Shown here: positions 1 to 7,588 of the stretch, one piece after another | Layout of the letters: each line of letters begins with the position of its first letter | Position numbering within the stretch: position 1 is the first letter of the stretch | Notes under the pieces: generated by a model | The model's input: the letters and a program-made list of their open reading frames with translations, nothing else | What the model was told of the DNA's origin: nothing | Database searches by the model: none | Translations under genes and position numbers: made by a program | Source of the DNA: Bacillota bacterium | Lineage (GTDB): Bacteria > Bacillota > Bacilli > Alicyclobacillales > SLC66 | Length of the DNA: 16,235 bases | Reading direction: 5' to 3' | NCBI GenBank assembly: GCA_021821185.1 | Contig: JAKACU010000045.1 | Location: 1-16,235 of the forward strand

Positions 1-157
1 CATCAACAAGTCCATCTACATTATCTTTCGGCGTTGTATCATGCACTTCACGTAAGTGATCCCGAATATCGTTGTGACCGTGTCCTGTCGGTTCAAACAA
101 TTCCCCGCAAATCGAACACTTCCATGCGTATTGGTATTGCTGTAAGTCTTCGTCCAT
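1..157 (-). CDS. C2H2-type zinc-finger protein, partial (C-terminus beyond window)
   Basis: The gene reads off the left edge, so only the first 52 codons are visible. The N-terminus has a classic two-Cys/two-His pattern: C14-S-I-C17, then H34-L-R-E-V-H39, with extra histidines at 26 and 28. Small single-finger proteins like this are common in phages and plasmids and usually bind nucleic acid or mediate protein contacts; the role here is unknown. The ATG at 155-157 was chosen because GGAGGTG sits about ten bases upstream. It follows the winged-helix gene by about 110 bases on the same strand and is probably cotranscribed with it. Confidence 0.7.
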   Translation of the reverse strand, partial: MDEDLQQYQYAWKCSICGELFEPTGHGHNDIRDHLREVHDTTPKDNVDGLVD

Positions 158-269
158 CCTTTATATCCACCTCCCATGACAATCGGAGTCATAGCTATGA
201 GTCTTACGATAAAGAAAAAGGCCGCTATGTGCAGAAAGTAGATTTCTGCGCTCATAGCAGCCATGCAAA

Positions 270-791
270 TCAGCTTAAATAGTATTCGGCAGGTTTTTGT
301 AAGTCGTCTTTGAAATCTTCAATGAACTTATCAAGTTGGGCTATGAGATCAAATCGATAATCCAATTCGGCTGTCCATTTGCGTTCACTGTCTTTGTCCT
401 TGCGACCCTGAGCTACTTCGATCAAAGCCGTCAACTCAGCAATCTTCGACTGGCAATCATCACGCAAGATCACGGCGTCATGAACGCGAATAACCAGTCG
501 ATGGGCCACATGTTCCTTTTTCCCTTGTGATGGCCGTTTAACATAGGGGAACGGTCGATAAGCGCTGTCACGGATTTTCGCTAGGTACCCTCTTGTTTCA
601 AGGTATTCAATGGTCCGTTTAATGGTCTTACGGTTATTCCCCGTCACTTGCTCCAACTCCGTCAAACTAATATGTGCTGTATGCGTATAGTCACAACGAT
701 AGACAAGCACTTGCAACACGTTTCGATCCATAGGCGACAACATAGGCTCATCCAAAATGGCCTTTAAGGCATCTTCTTGCGTCATGGCCAT
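270..791 (-). CDS. winged-helix DNA-binding protein (phage/plasmid type)
   Basis: This is a 173-residue protein. Residues about 22-75 look like a winged helix: a helical stretch beginning MDRNVLQVLVYRC, then SLTELEQVTG, NNRKTIKRTIEYLE as recognition helix, and TRGYLAKI leading to the wing. Residues about 110-165 are highly charged and helical and could form a coiled coil. Similar proteins in phage accessory regions are probable transcription or replication regulators; I do not recognise a named family. The ATG at 791 has AAGGAG seven bases upstream. The second in-frame ATG, two codons later, would be too far from it. Confidence 0.75.
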   Translation of the reverse strand: MAMTQEDALKAILDEPMLSPMDRNVLQVLVYRCDYTHTAHISLTELEQVTGNNRKTIKRTIEYLETRGYLAKIRDSAYRPFPYVKRPSQGKKEHVAHRLVIRVHDAVILRDDCQSKIAELTALIEVAQGRKDKDSERKWTAELDYRFDLIAQLDKFIEDFKDDLQKPAEYYLS

Positions 792-839
792 GACATCACT
801 CCTTCATTTTCGTCATTTCAACATGATAATGGCATCAAT

Positions 840-1016
840 CTAGTCATGAGCTATTTTCGCGACATAGTGTTCAATGACCATGAGTTTGTCCGTAAGACGC
901 GCAATTTCCTGTTGTTGCTTGGCAATGATGACCGCTTGGCTATTGATTTGACGTATAGCATACTGCATTTGCTCAACATAGACGGTTGCGTTTTTAGGAA
1001 GTGTTGTGCTCGCCAT
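840..1016 (-). CDS. small coiled-coil protein, 58 aa
   Basis: A short reading frame starts at the ATG at 1014-1016 and stops at 840-842. It is preceded by AGAGGTGATC at proper spacing. Residues 12-56 form one continuous amphipathic helix, rich in Q, I, A and K (for example INSQAVIIAK followed by QQQEIARL), consistent with a coiled coil. Small proteins of this look occur among phage early genes, but no function can be given. It starts 6 bases after the end of the upstream gene, so it belongs to the same transcription unit. Confidence 0.65.
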   Translation of the reverse strand: MASTTLPKNATVYVEQMQYAIRQINSQAVIIAKQQQEIARLTDKLMVIEHYVAKIAHD

Positions 1017-1022
1017 TTTCGA

Positions 1023-1379
1023 TCACCTCTCAACATGTAAGCCGAACGGCAGATTCAGTCCATCTGGTAAAACCCACAAATGATACATGTTAGCACCGTC
1101 TACTAACTCATTCTTAGCCGGAAATACTTCAATTGCCGTCCGTTCCTCCCCAAAAATTTCATCCTTGATACGCTGTTTTTCACGCCATAAAATATCTGTG
1201 TTATCAGCATTCCTTATTGCTGCATGCTGTACTTCTCCCCAATCAGTTTTTACATGACGGATCAGCACAGAATATTGTTTATCGTTATCCACATAGACGC
1301 GTGTTACTTCGGATAACCATCCACGTTGATTCATGTGTAAACTAACAGGAGAAGGTTTACCAATCCATCCTTTAGGCAC
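1023..1379 (-). CDS. phage hypothetical protein resembling the DUF7694 family
   Basis: The protein has about 119 residues. The central and C-terminal blocks (WREKQRIKDEIFGEE, then TAIEVFPAKNELVDGANMYH and LWVLPDGLNLPFGL) match a conserved phage family that I recall as DUF7694, function unknown. I prefer the GTG at 1377-1379: GGAGG lies nine bases upstream, and this start overlaps the stop of the upstream gene at 1372-1374, which suggests translational coupling. An upstream in-frame ATG at 1401-1403 would give 126 residues with a poorly matching N-terminus. Confidence 0.75.
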   Translation of the reverse strand: MPKGWIGKPSPVSLHMNQRGWLSEVTRVYVDNDKQYSVLIRHVKTDWGEVQHAAIRNADNTDILWREKQRIKDEIFGEERTAIEVFPAKNELVDGANMYHLWVLPDGLNLPFGLHVER

Positions 1380-1644
1380 GTTCCATCGCCTCCAGTGCAT
1401 CAATAACTGTAACTAGTTCCCAAGTTGCAAGTCTATTTTCCACATCAGCTTGGTGTGCTTGACGATAGTTGGAAAACCCAGCTTTATCTACCATCCCGTT
1501 GCGCCAGCGCATTGCGACTGTGTACAGCCTCTCTAATGCTTCCAACCGTTTCATATCTACCACTGTCAAACCAACGTTTTCTAACTCTGCGATATTTACC
1601 GTGCCGATATCGGCAAATGCTCGTTCTTTATTGCTCATTTCCAT
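1372..1644 (-). CDS. hypothetical phage protein, 90 aa
   Basis: The protein is short, mostly helical and soluble. The middle is an amphipathic region around MKRLEALERLYTVAMRWRN. It has no Cys pair, membrane segment or motif I recognise. GGAGG sits five bases before the ATG at 1642-1644. The 3' end overlaps the start of the DUF7694-like gene by eight bases, so the two are likely coupled in translation. It is part of the run of small early genes downstream of the replication module. Confidence 0.65.
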   Translation of the reverse strand: MEMSNKERAFADIGTVNIAELENVGLTVVDMKRLEALERLYTVAMRWRNGMVDKAGFSNYRQAHQADVENRLATWELVTVIDALEAMERA

Positions 1645-1667
1645 TCGCTCCTCCTAACTCATGAGAT

Positions 1668-2165
1668 TTACTCCTTAAACCTTTGATAGTATTTTTCATG
1701 AACGCTATAACAATGGTCAGCAATATCTTTTCCTTTCGTTTTTTTCTGTAAGAGTTCAAACAGTTTCTCACCCTGTTCCAAGGGATTTCTTGAATAGATA
1801 TAGCCAATCGGCGACTGACACCATTGCGACCAACAGCCTTCAGCATAATCACGATCTCCGTTTCCGAAAAAATCCGTGACAAGATCAACAAATTCCTCTT
1901 GCGTGACTTGTTGTGTAGCACGAAACATTTTCTCAAAAGCAACAAAATCAGGATTTATCGGCTTAGGAGGATGGTATATAGGCTTGTCTGTTTTGAGTAA
2001 ACACTCAGTCGTAAACGCTCCGCTGAATCCGTGTAATAAGACGACTTCCGATCCGCCTAGCGTCCAAGGGTCTGATTTAACTTCCCAAACATCACCAAGA
2101 TGGCTATCAGCCTCTATGCATCCCACCATAACTACGTGATCGCCGGGTTTTAATGATTTATCCAT
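1668..2165 (-). CDS. hypothetical phage protein, 165 aa
   Basis: The N-terminal part (about residues 1-60: LKPGDHVVMVG, GDVWEVKSD, EVVLLHGFSGAF) looks like a small all-beta SH3-like or KOW-like fold. The C-terminal part (about 75-165) is helical and rich in aromatic and charged residues. I cannot assign a function. The ATG at 2163-2165 has AAAGGAG nine bases upstream. The gene overlaps the end of the 47-residue gene before it by eight bases, so the two are probably translated in a coupled way. Confidence 0.65.
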   Translation of the reverse strand: MDKSLKPGDHVVMVGCIEADSHLGDVWEVKSDPWTLGGSEVVLLHGFSGAFTTECLLKTDKPIYHPPKPINPDFVAFEKMFRATQQVTQEEFVDLVTDFFGNGDRDYAEGCWSQWCQSPIGYIYSRNPLEQGEKLFELLQKKTKGKDIADHCYSVHEKYYQRFKE

Positions 2166-2301
2166 CGACTACCACTCCTTTATTCATACCATTCAGATAA
2201 TCGCGTGCCATTTTAGCTATCTCGTCTACAGTTACGATTGTCTGATCGGCACCTGCCAATTCAGCTAAGAACACGGTTATATCATTAATCCGATCCTGCA
2301 T
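2158..2301 (-). CDS. small hypothetical protein, 47 aa
   Basis: A short open frame starts at the ATG at 2299-2301 and stops at 2158-2160. Upstream is GGGGAG about eleven bases before the start, slightly far but usable. The product is an acidic helical protein (ITVFLAELAGADQ, VDEIAKMARDYLNGM) without recognisable motifs. Its last codons overlap the start of the 165-residue gene by eight bases, and it begins 16 bases after the small membrane protein gene. That packing is the main support for it being real. Confidence 0.5.
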   Translation of the reverse strand: MQDRINDITVFLAELAGADQTIVTVDEIAKMARDYLNGMNKGVVVDG

Positions 2302-2317
2302 ATTGAGTAACGCTCCC

Positions 2318-2434
2318 CTACATCCCCAAATAGTGCAAAATCGCTAATCCTGCCATGATGGCCGTGGTCCATATCGCGACCGATAGAATAAACACACCTA
2401 TCCACACAATGTTGCGCAAAATGTGATCAGGCAT
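2318..2434 (-). CDS. small single-pass membrane protein, 38 aa
   Basis: The start is the ATG at 2432-2434, which overlaps the last codons of the upstream HTH gene (ATGCCTGA arrangement). GGGA lies six bases before the ATG. After a short polar N-terminus (MPDHILRN) almost all the rest is one hydrophobic helix, from IVWIGVFIL through AIMAGLAIL. Tiny membrane proteins of this kind are common in phage and plasmid operons. A holin or inhibitor role is possible but not shown. The overlap and composition make it likely to be a real gene. Confidence 0.55.
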   Translation of the reverse strand: MPDHILRNIVWIGVFILSVAIWTTAIMAGLAILHYLGM

Positions 2435-3251
2435 GCTCAATCCCTGTGATACGGTCTACATAAGCCTGTAAGGTGTCATGCACATCTTCTTCGCCAAGCA
2501 ACTCTTGTAACTCTTTCATAGCATTTTCCAAGGCTGCCTCGATCCAATACAAACCACATTCGATCATGTCTTTACGCAATTTTGGCTGACTCTCATAATG
2601 CAACGTGCGTCCCAATGTGACGCGCACAACGATTTGTTGATTTGTTGAGTGATCCTCGACCACATCTTGTTGATCGAGCAATGTTCCCAATGCCTTTTCA
2701 AGTTCTTGTGCGATATTTGCTTGTTCGGACATCTTTTCAGGTACCTTCTGCACATTTTCGGCATGTACTAGCACAGCAGATGGTACTTTCGTTTCTGCAC
2801 GCTTGGTTAATTCGACACCCGCAAACGCTCGTATCGCTTGCTGTTCCGCATCACCTTCCTTGATGCCCCATTTTTCGAGCATATGGTATAACGATCCGGA
2901 CGGTACGCCATGTTCAGCCCCGATTTGCGTTCTTGTTTTCCCATTCAACCGTTCTTGCAAATATTGTTCTTTCGTCATTTTGTGTGTCATTTCGTCGTCC
3001 TCCTCGATTTTTTTCGTCACTTCATCGCTTTTGATACATGGAGCAATATAACCACGATGTTGAAAATAACTTCCTAGTGCTTCAAGGTTTTTTCGCCGTA
3101 TTGGACGATCCCATCCCAGCAAGTCAGCAACGATCGTTAAGGATTTACGCGTGGATAGCAGCCGCATCATTTCGTAAAAGCTATACTCATACTCCTGCGC
3201 CAAGCACTTAACTTGGGCATCAATTTGCACCGAGGTTAACGGTGTCACCAT
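2427..3251 (-). CDS. HTH-containing phage protein downstream of dnaC
   Basis: This is a 274-residue protein. A helix-turn-helix lies at about residues 92-130 (MTKEQYLQERLNGKTRTQIG, then VPSGSLYHMLEKWGI), resembling the HTH seen in many Bacillota phage early proteins with a 'KTR.QIA...G' signature. The N-terminal 70 residues are helical with a second possible DNA-binding part. The C-terminal 65 residues (RVTLGRTLHYESQPKLRKDM onward) form an alpha/beta domain I cannot name. The ATG at 3251 has AAAGGGGTGA in ideal position. That site overlaps the end of dnaC, which finishes four bases before, so a role linked to replication or early regulation is likely but unproven. Confidence 0.7.
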   Translation of the reverse strand: MVTPLTSVQIDAQVKCLAQEYEYSFYEMMRLLSTRKSLTIVADLLGWDRPIRRKNLEALGSYFQHRGYIAPCIKSDEVTKKIEEDDEMTHKMTKEQYLQERLNGKTRTQIGAEHGVPSGSLYHMLEKWGIKEGDAEQQAIRAFAGVELTKRAETKVPSAVLVHAENVQKVPEKMSEQANIAQELEKALGTLLDQQDVVEDHSTNQQIVVRVTLGRTLHYESQPKLRKDMIECGLYWIEAALENAMKELQELLGEEDVHDTLQAYVDRITGIEHA

Positions 3252-3255
3252 AGAA

Positions 3256-4134
3256 TCACCCCTTTGCCTTCATCCCGGCTAGACGATGGTTTAAAATCAT
3301 GCCCTTCGAGCGTTCTTCCTCCGTCAACTGAACGATCATGATAAAGGATTTGCACATTTCGTAGATACGGCTACCGATCGTTTCACTCACGCCAAGTAGT
3401 ACGTCAATCGTGTGTTCAGATGATACAAGCAATGGTCGATGGTTGAGATAGCGATCATTCACCACATCGTATAAAAACTCTTTCTGGAATGTTGTCGGAT
3501 CTGGTCTGCCTTGAAACATGCGGCCTTGAAATAAATCGTCGATATAGAGCACATCGCATGATCGCATGGCTTGTAAAACGTTGTTGATTGAATCATTGTC
3601 TCCACGCAAATCGTTACTCCCTGTGACCCATGGAAAGTACATCACGCTAATGCCTTGTACAATGAGCTGGTTAGCCACCGCGATAAGCAAATGTGATTTA
3701 CCCGATCCAGGAGGGCCAAGTAACGCCATGCTGTTTTGCCTGCGAAAACGTAGTTGCTCAAAGTCTTGCAAATAATACTTTGCCATGCGATAGGCAGCAG
3801 CCACAGATCGTGGCTTTCCATCTATCGTGAAATTACCGAAATCGATGATCTGAAATTCAGGCGTGATATGCGATTTACGTATGAGTTTAGCGACTCGCTT
3901 ACGGACCACACATTCACATACATGCCAGGCTTCGCGCTCGTGCATCGATCCGTCCGGCGCTTGGTATTGTTCGGCGACTAGGTATCCCGTCGCATCCTTG
4001 CAGACCTCACAGTCATACGTCATTGTCTGGAGGCTTCCATTCTGGGATAGCGTCATCGATTCTCGGCGTTGTTGGTCGGCCAACGCTTGAAACTTGGCTA
4101 GAAGACCTTGTGCTGTTGGGCTGAGGTTTTGCAT
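3256..4134 (-). CDS. dnaC: DnaC-type replicative helicase loader (AAA+ ATPase)
   Basis: This 292-residue protein has the build of phage DnaC/DnaI loaders, which place the hexameric helicase on origin DNA. An N-terminal zinc-binding part has C42-x2-C45 and C73-E-C75. The AAA+ core shows Walker A GPPGSGKS at 140-147, Walker B VLYIDD at 195-200, a sensor I region around LLVSSEHT (235-242), and a probable arginine finger at GSRIYEM (R256). The ATG at 4134 has a near-perfect GGAGGT eight bases upstream. The first 122 bases overlap the end of the replisome organizer gene in another frame. Organizer followed by loader is the standard phage replication pair. Confidence 0.93.
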   Translation of the reverse strand: MQNLSPTAQGLLAKFQALADQQRRESMTLSQNGSLQTMTYDCEVCKDATGYLVAEQYQAPDGSMHEREAWHVCECVVRKRVAKLIRKSHITPEFQIIDFGNFTIDGKPRSVAAAYRMAKYYLQDFEQLRFRRQNSMALLGPPGSGKSHLLIAVANQLIVQGISVMYFPWVTGSNDLRGDNDSINNVLQAMRSCDVLYIDDLFQGRMFQGRPDPTTFQKEFLYDVVNDRYLNHRPLLVSSEHTIDVLLGVSETIGSRIYEMCKSFIMIVQLTEEERSKGMILNHRLAGMKAKG

Positions 4135-4867
4135 AGTCCTTTACCTCCTGTTCACTTGGACTAAAGCCTTGGCGTTTATAGCCTTGAAGGATCGTGTCGG
4201 TATAGCGCAGGGATGTTGCATTCCGCCTCAGCGTCTCTTGTATGGCATCGCGAATCCAATTTTCCGGGTATTCCTTTGCCATCTGCTCAATTTCATCGAC
4301 AACCACCATGTTCATGGCTGGCTTGAAGTGATTCTCGTTGTATACCTGTGCTATGTAGGTCACGATCTCGGATGCTTGCGCGCGAGGTATATCTATATCT
4401 TCTTTAGGTACGGTACGGTTAGGTACGGTGCCGAGCAACTTTTCACGGTCGACCATTGGCTTGTCCTGTATTTGCACTTCGGTCGACCGTCGGTCGACCA
4501 TTGGCTTTTTATTAGTCGACCGACGAATCTTAGATCTTTCCTTCTCTTTCTCGCGCTTGTCGAGAAGCTTGCCAGCGTACTCATACCAGTCATGAATCCA
4601 ACGTCCGTCTGTGTTTTCATCGATGAAGCCTCCGTAAATGAGTGCTTCAACGAACTGGGAAGCATCGCCATGCCATTCGGCTGCGATGGCAATTTCTTGA
4701 TCGGAAATAAAGCCCATAAATCCATCCGGCGGAACATTATCTAAGCCCCAAGTCCAAAGTTCCACCAAATGGCCGACGACTGTCCAACGGTCGACCGACA
4801 AACGACCAGCGGTCGAGAGTGTCTTTCTATGGCGAGGTAACGTTTGATGGACTTCTATCCAAGCCAT
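4013..4867 (-). CDS. DnaD-type replisome organizer / replication initiator
   Basis: This 284-residue protein has the two-domain build of phage replisome organizers. An N-terminal winged-helix-type domain (1-100, AWIEVHQTL, LWTWGLDN, WIHDWYEY) is followed by a charged, repetitive linker (104-165) with KPMVD twice. A DnaD/DnaB_2-type domain follows (about 166-236, ENWIRDAIQETL, LRYTDTILQGYKRQGF). The last 48 residues are polar and probably disordered. Such proteins bind the origin and recruit the DnaC-like loader encoded directly downstream. The ATG at 4867 follows AAAGGGGTG. The linker DNA carries GGTCGACC palindromes, and the tail overlaps dnaC by 122 bases. Confidence 0.9.
   Translation of the reverse strand: MAWIEVHQTLPRHRKTLSTAGRLSVDRWTVVGHLVELWTWGLDNVPPDGFMGFISDQEIAIAAEWHGDASQFVEALIYGGFIDENTDGRWIHDWYEYAGKLLDKREKEKERSKIRRSTNKKPMVDRRSTEVQIQDKPMVDREKLLGTVPNRTVPKEDIDIPRAQASEIVTYIAQVYNENHFKPAMNMVVVDEIEQMAKEYPENWIRDAIQETLRRNATSLRYTDTILQGYKRQGFSPSEQEVKDYAKPQPNSTRSSSQVSSVGRPTTPRIDDAIPEWKPPDNDV
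4404..4521 (-). repeat. GGTCGACC palindrome cluster and tandem repeat, candidate replication origin
   Basis: Inside the organizer gene's linker the palindrome GGTCGACC occurs at 4447-4454, 4481-4488 and 4492-4499, with AGTCGACC at 4514-4521. Two of these extend to GGTCGACCATTGGC. A further copy lies at 4789-4796 and a near match (GGTCGAGA) at 4811. Beside them TTAGGTACGGT is repeated at 4404-4414 and 4419-4429, and an A+T-rich stretch (about 4385-4403) adjoins. Iterons in the initiator's linker are the arrangement known from lambda O and from several Bacillota phage organizers. That these are the origin here is inference. Confidence 0.6.
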
Positions 4868-5154
4868 TTCGACACCCCTTTCCGCTCTATACGTGCAGGC
4901 GAATACTGTTCCCAGTCATGAATTTTCACTAACAAAGCGTCAAAGAGTTGTGCTTCATCGCCAGACCATCCAGACGCCTTTGCAATTAGTCTTGTGGACG
5001 TCCGTAGGACACCATCAGGAGCATTATCAAGTGCCCATGTCCAAAGATAGACGCACAATCCAGCCGCATAAGGCTCGGCTATCTCTAACCTATCCGCTAA
5101 ATCAATAACCTTGCGATGGTCTCTTATCGACTGATGAAGCTCAATCCAAGCCAT
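4855..5154 (-). CDS. truncated paralog of the replisome organizer N-terminal domain
   Basis: This 99-residue protein is clearly related to the first 100 residues of the organizer encoded directly downstream. Both begin MAWIE, then share HQ, HRK, LWTW, LDN and PDG at matching positions, and IHDW near the end. The copy lacks about 12 residues before IHDW and has no linker or DnaD domain. Its end overlaps the organizer's start by 13 bases. The ATG at 5154 has GAGGG six bases upstream, and a TTG at 5160 is an alternative. It could bind origin DNA or the organizer without recruiting the loader, or be a decaying duplicate. Confidence 0.75.
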   Translation of the reverse strand: MAWIELHQSIRDHRKVIDLADRLEIAEPYAAGLCVYLWTWALDNAPDGVLRTSTRLIAKASGWSGDEAQLFDALLVKIHDWEQYSPARIERKGVSKWLG

Positions 5155-5339
5155 ACCCAACCCTCTTTCTAACGCCTTGTAATATCATGATTCGAGGATG
5201 CGTAACATAGTGTAGGGAGGTGTGACCTAACCCTAAGGCTGTTTAAAGTGACTTGACTTATGACTTCTAAGAAGCCATTGCTTCATACACAGCCAGCAAA
5301 TTCTTGCTAAATAATTTTTAAGGACATTTAACTGAATTG

Positions 5340-6056
5340 TTATTCGAAATCAGGGTTTGTGACTTGAAGTTCAACGTCATCTTCATCCATAATGAGGACT
5401 GCTTTTCTGGCATACATCTTAAAAAGTGTTTTCTCTAGTCCATAAAACCCACCCATAATTGTGTGCACATCAAACTCTTTGAACTCTCCCTTTTTCATGT
5501 AGTTATTATCACGAATACGAATGGATTCTACTTCACCCGTTTTTCCATCGACGGATACTTTGTATTTGCATTGATTCTTAGCTACGTCCGATTTAGCATC
5601 GAAATAAATATGCGTAAAAAGAGTAAATTCACGATTAACAATCAACGTCATTTCTCGCGCTTCTTCATAGCCTAATTCGTCTAAATCTTCGGCTTCCACT
5701 GCAAGTTGTTTGATAAGTTCAGAAAGTTTTACTTCTGCTTTGAAAGTGAGCAGTAAATTGTCCAATTGCTCTTTCATGCGATTAAGCCCCTGCTCATGTA
5801 TTACAGTGTTAAGGTGGTCTTTGATTGTCTCTACGATCAAGTAGTTATAAGATGGAATATCAAGATTATCAAGGTTGATTTGCAGAAGCTCTTTCACCTT
5901 TTTTTCAAGGGTTTCCCCAAAAGTGCTGTATTGGCGCAAAGAATCTTGTACTACACCTTCGATAGTCTTTCTGAGTTGATTTGATACAACTTTCTCGACG
6001 AACCCTTCCTCTTTCAATTGCGCCAACGAATCGTTAATCATGACATTCAAGTCCAT
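5340..6056 (-). CDS. phage protein of unknown function, 238 aa
   Basis: This soluble, acidic protein has a helical N-terminal half (residues 1-130; long charged helices, possibly coiled coil). The C-terminal half is more beta-rich, with KYKVSVDGKTGEVESIRI, a probable two-strand hairpin, and an acidic tail. I recognise no catalytic motif. GGGAGGA lies before the ATG at 6056. It sits between the methyltransferase and the replication genes. The 185 bases downstream of it (5155-5339) contain no gene I can support and may hold the start of the replication transcription unit, although I see no clear promoter there. Confidence 0.7.
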   Translation of the reverse strand: MDLNVMINDSLAQLKEEGFVEKVVSNQLRKTIEGVVQDSLRQYSTFGETLEKKVKELLQINLDNLDIPSYNYLIVETIKDHLNTVIHEQGLNRMKEQLDNLLLTFKAEVKLSELIKQLAVEAEDLDELGYEEAREMTLIVNREFTLFTHIYFDAKSDVAKNQCKYKVSVDGKTGEVESIRIRDNNYMKKGEFKEFDVHTIMGGFYGLEKTLFKMYARKAVLIMDEDDVELQVTNPDFE

Positions 6057-6094
6057 GGTTATTCCTCCCTGAATTTTTCGGTTTTTAACGGATC

Positions 6095-7588
6095 CTAAAC
6101 GGCTATCACACCTTCGCAGATTTCCGGCAAATTTGCCCTTACCAAGTACTCAGCGAACGGTGGAGGTACACTGTTTCCACATCGTGCGACTTGTGCTTTC
6201 TTGGGATATTTTTTCCCATCAGCATCTCTATCTATGATGTAGTCATCTGGGAAACCCTGCGCCGCGAATAGCTCATGAGGTTCTAGCATTCGCATGCCGA
6301 TGTCGACGATGGCGTAGTTTTGGCCGTGGATCGTAACCAAACCGAATCGATCATGCGTACTGATCGTATTCAGTGGTTGATCAAGTTTTTGACCGATCGA
6401 CGCACCATTGTATTGCGTCAGAAACGCTCTCACTTCGCCAAAGTGTGTGCCTCCGGATGTCACCGTATAAAGAGGATCTTCCACGCCTTGACCGAACATG
6501 TTGTTTCTTAGTACAAGTAAATGACTTGTAACCAAGGCGTTATGATCGGTAGTGGTGATCGTCGACACCGGCGCATCCATTCCACTTCCGGCACCGGTAT
6601 AATTTCCTCCGTAATGCTTGGCGAGAAACGCTGCAACAAGACTGTAACGATTGGAAGTGTCGAGCGTTAGAATCGGGTGGCTTAAAGCTTGTCCGCGTAC
6701 CTCATGGTTGGCGGTTTCCGTGTGATACTGCGTGAGAAAAGCAGCCACTAAATCACAATGATCATTCACCTTCGTTTTCACCACAGGAGCAATAAAAGGC
6801 TTGTCCGTTTCAAGAACGAATTTGAAGATTCCTCGCACGATACGACGCATCGTGTTTTCCACTAAGGGTTTTGTTCGTTCGAAAATCGATGGTGTGTCCA
6901 ACGCCCAATCGATAATTTCCGAAGCGTTTCGCCACGGTTTGATCTTTCCAACTTTCACCGCTTCACATTTCGGATCTCCGTGCGTAGGTGCCGGCCATTG
7001 AATCGGTTTGCCGTCTCGACGTGCGATCAAAAACAAGCGTTTTCGAACGGTAGGAGCACCAAAGTCGCAAGCCTTCAACTCTTTCCAATTCACTTCATAG
7101 CCATGCCGTTTCAAGGCATTCACGAAGCTTTTAAAAGTCCGACCTTTTTGTTTTGGATCGGGATAGTTCTCTTTCGTTAAAGGACCCCAAGTTACAAACT
7201 CTTCGACGTTTTCAAGGATGATCACACGTGGTTTCACGGTGGCCGCCCATCGTACAGCCAACCACGCAAGACCTCGAATGCTTTTATCGACTGGCTTCCC
7301 ACCCTTTGCTTTTGAAAAGTGCTTGCAATCGGGTGAGAGCCAACAAAGTGCGACAGGACGACCTTTCGCCGCTTGACGCGGATCCACATCCCAAACGGAT
7401 TCACAGTAATGCTCCGTATCCGGATGATTGGCTCGATGCATCGCAATAGCTGCCGGATCGTGATTGATGGCCACATCGACACTGTGGCCGACAGCTAGTT
7501 CGATACCTGTACTTGCTCCACCACCGCCAGCAAAGTTGTCTACGATGATCTCTGATGCGTTAAAGAGCGTGTACTGGTGTTTACGCAT
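6095..7588 (-). CDS. C5-cytosine DNA methyltransferase, phage type
   Basis: The 497-residue enzyme transfers a methyl group from S-adenosylmethionine to cytosine C5. Motif I is DNFAGGGGAS (17-26). Motif IV is SPDCKHFSKA (85-94), with C88 as the predicted nucleophile and PDC in place of the usual P-C. Motif VI is ENVEE (126-130), motif VIII VRKRLFLI (181-188), and motif X GNSVPPPFAEYLV (471-483). The target-recognition region (about 280-416) consists of four degenerate repeats of roughly 35 residues built on LVAAFLxxY ... LDxPxxTIxTxDR. GGAAGTGAG precedes the ATG. No matching endonuclease lies nearby, so it is probably an orphan enzyme that protects the element from host restriction. Confidence 0.93.
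   Translation of the reverse strand: MRKHQYTLFNASEIIVDNFAGGGGASTGIELAVGHSVDVAINHDPAAIAMHRANHPDTEHYCESVWDVDPRQAAKGRPVALCWLSPDCKHFSKAKGGKPVDKSIRGLAWLAVRWAATVKPRVIILENVEEFVTWGPLTKENYPDPKQKGRTFKSFVNALKRHGYEVNWKELKACDFGAPTVRKRLFLIARRDGKPIQWPAPTHGDPKCEAVKVGKIKPWRNASEIIDWALDTPSIFERTKPLVENTMRRIVRGIFKFVLETDKPFIAPVVKTKVNDHCDLVAAFLTQYHTETANHEVRGQALSHPILTLDTSNRYSLVAAFLAKHYGGNYTGAGSGMDAPVSTITTTDHNALVTSHLLVLRNNMFGQGVEDPLYTVTSGGTHFGEVRAFLTQYNGASIGQKLDQPLNTISTHDRFGLVTIHGQNYAIVDIGMRMLEPHELFAAQGFPDDYIIDRDADGKKYPKKAQVARCGNSVPPPFAEYLVRANLPEICEGVIAV

Noticed and set aside
16..264. 82-codon minus-strand frame with a hydrophobic N-terminus
   Set aside because: It overlaps the zinc-finger gene over most of its length in another frame, has no good ribosome binding site, and its C-terminal half looks like a shadow. 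A very short membrane peptide at 157-264 cannot be fully excluded.
4094..4744. Long plus-strand frame (216 codons)
   Set aside because: It lies entirely opposite the replisome organizer, has no ribosome binding site and has an implausible composition; it is a shadow frame.
5155..5339. Repeated GACTT words and a possible promoter between the replication genes and the 238-residue gene
   Set aside because: The repeats are short and irregular, and no -35/-10 pair with good spacing and match was found.
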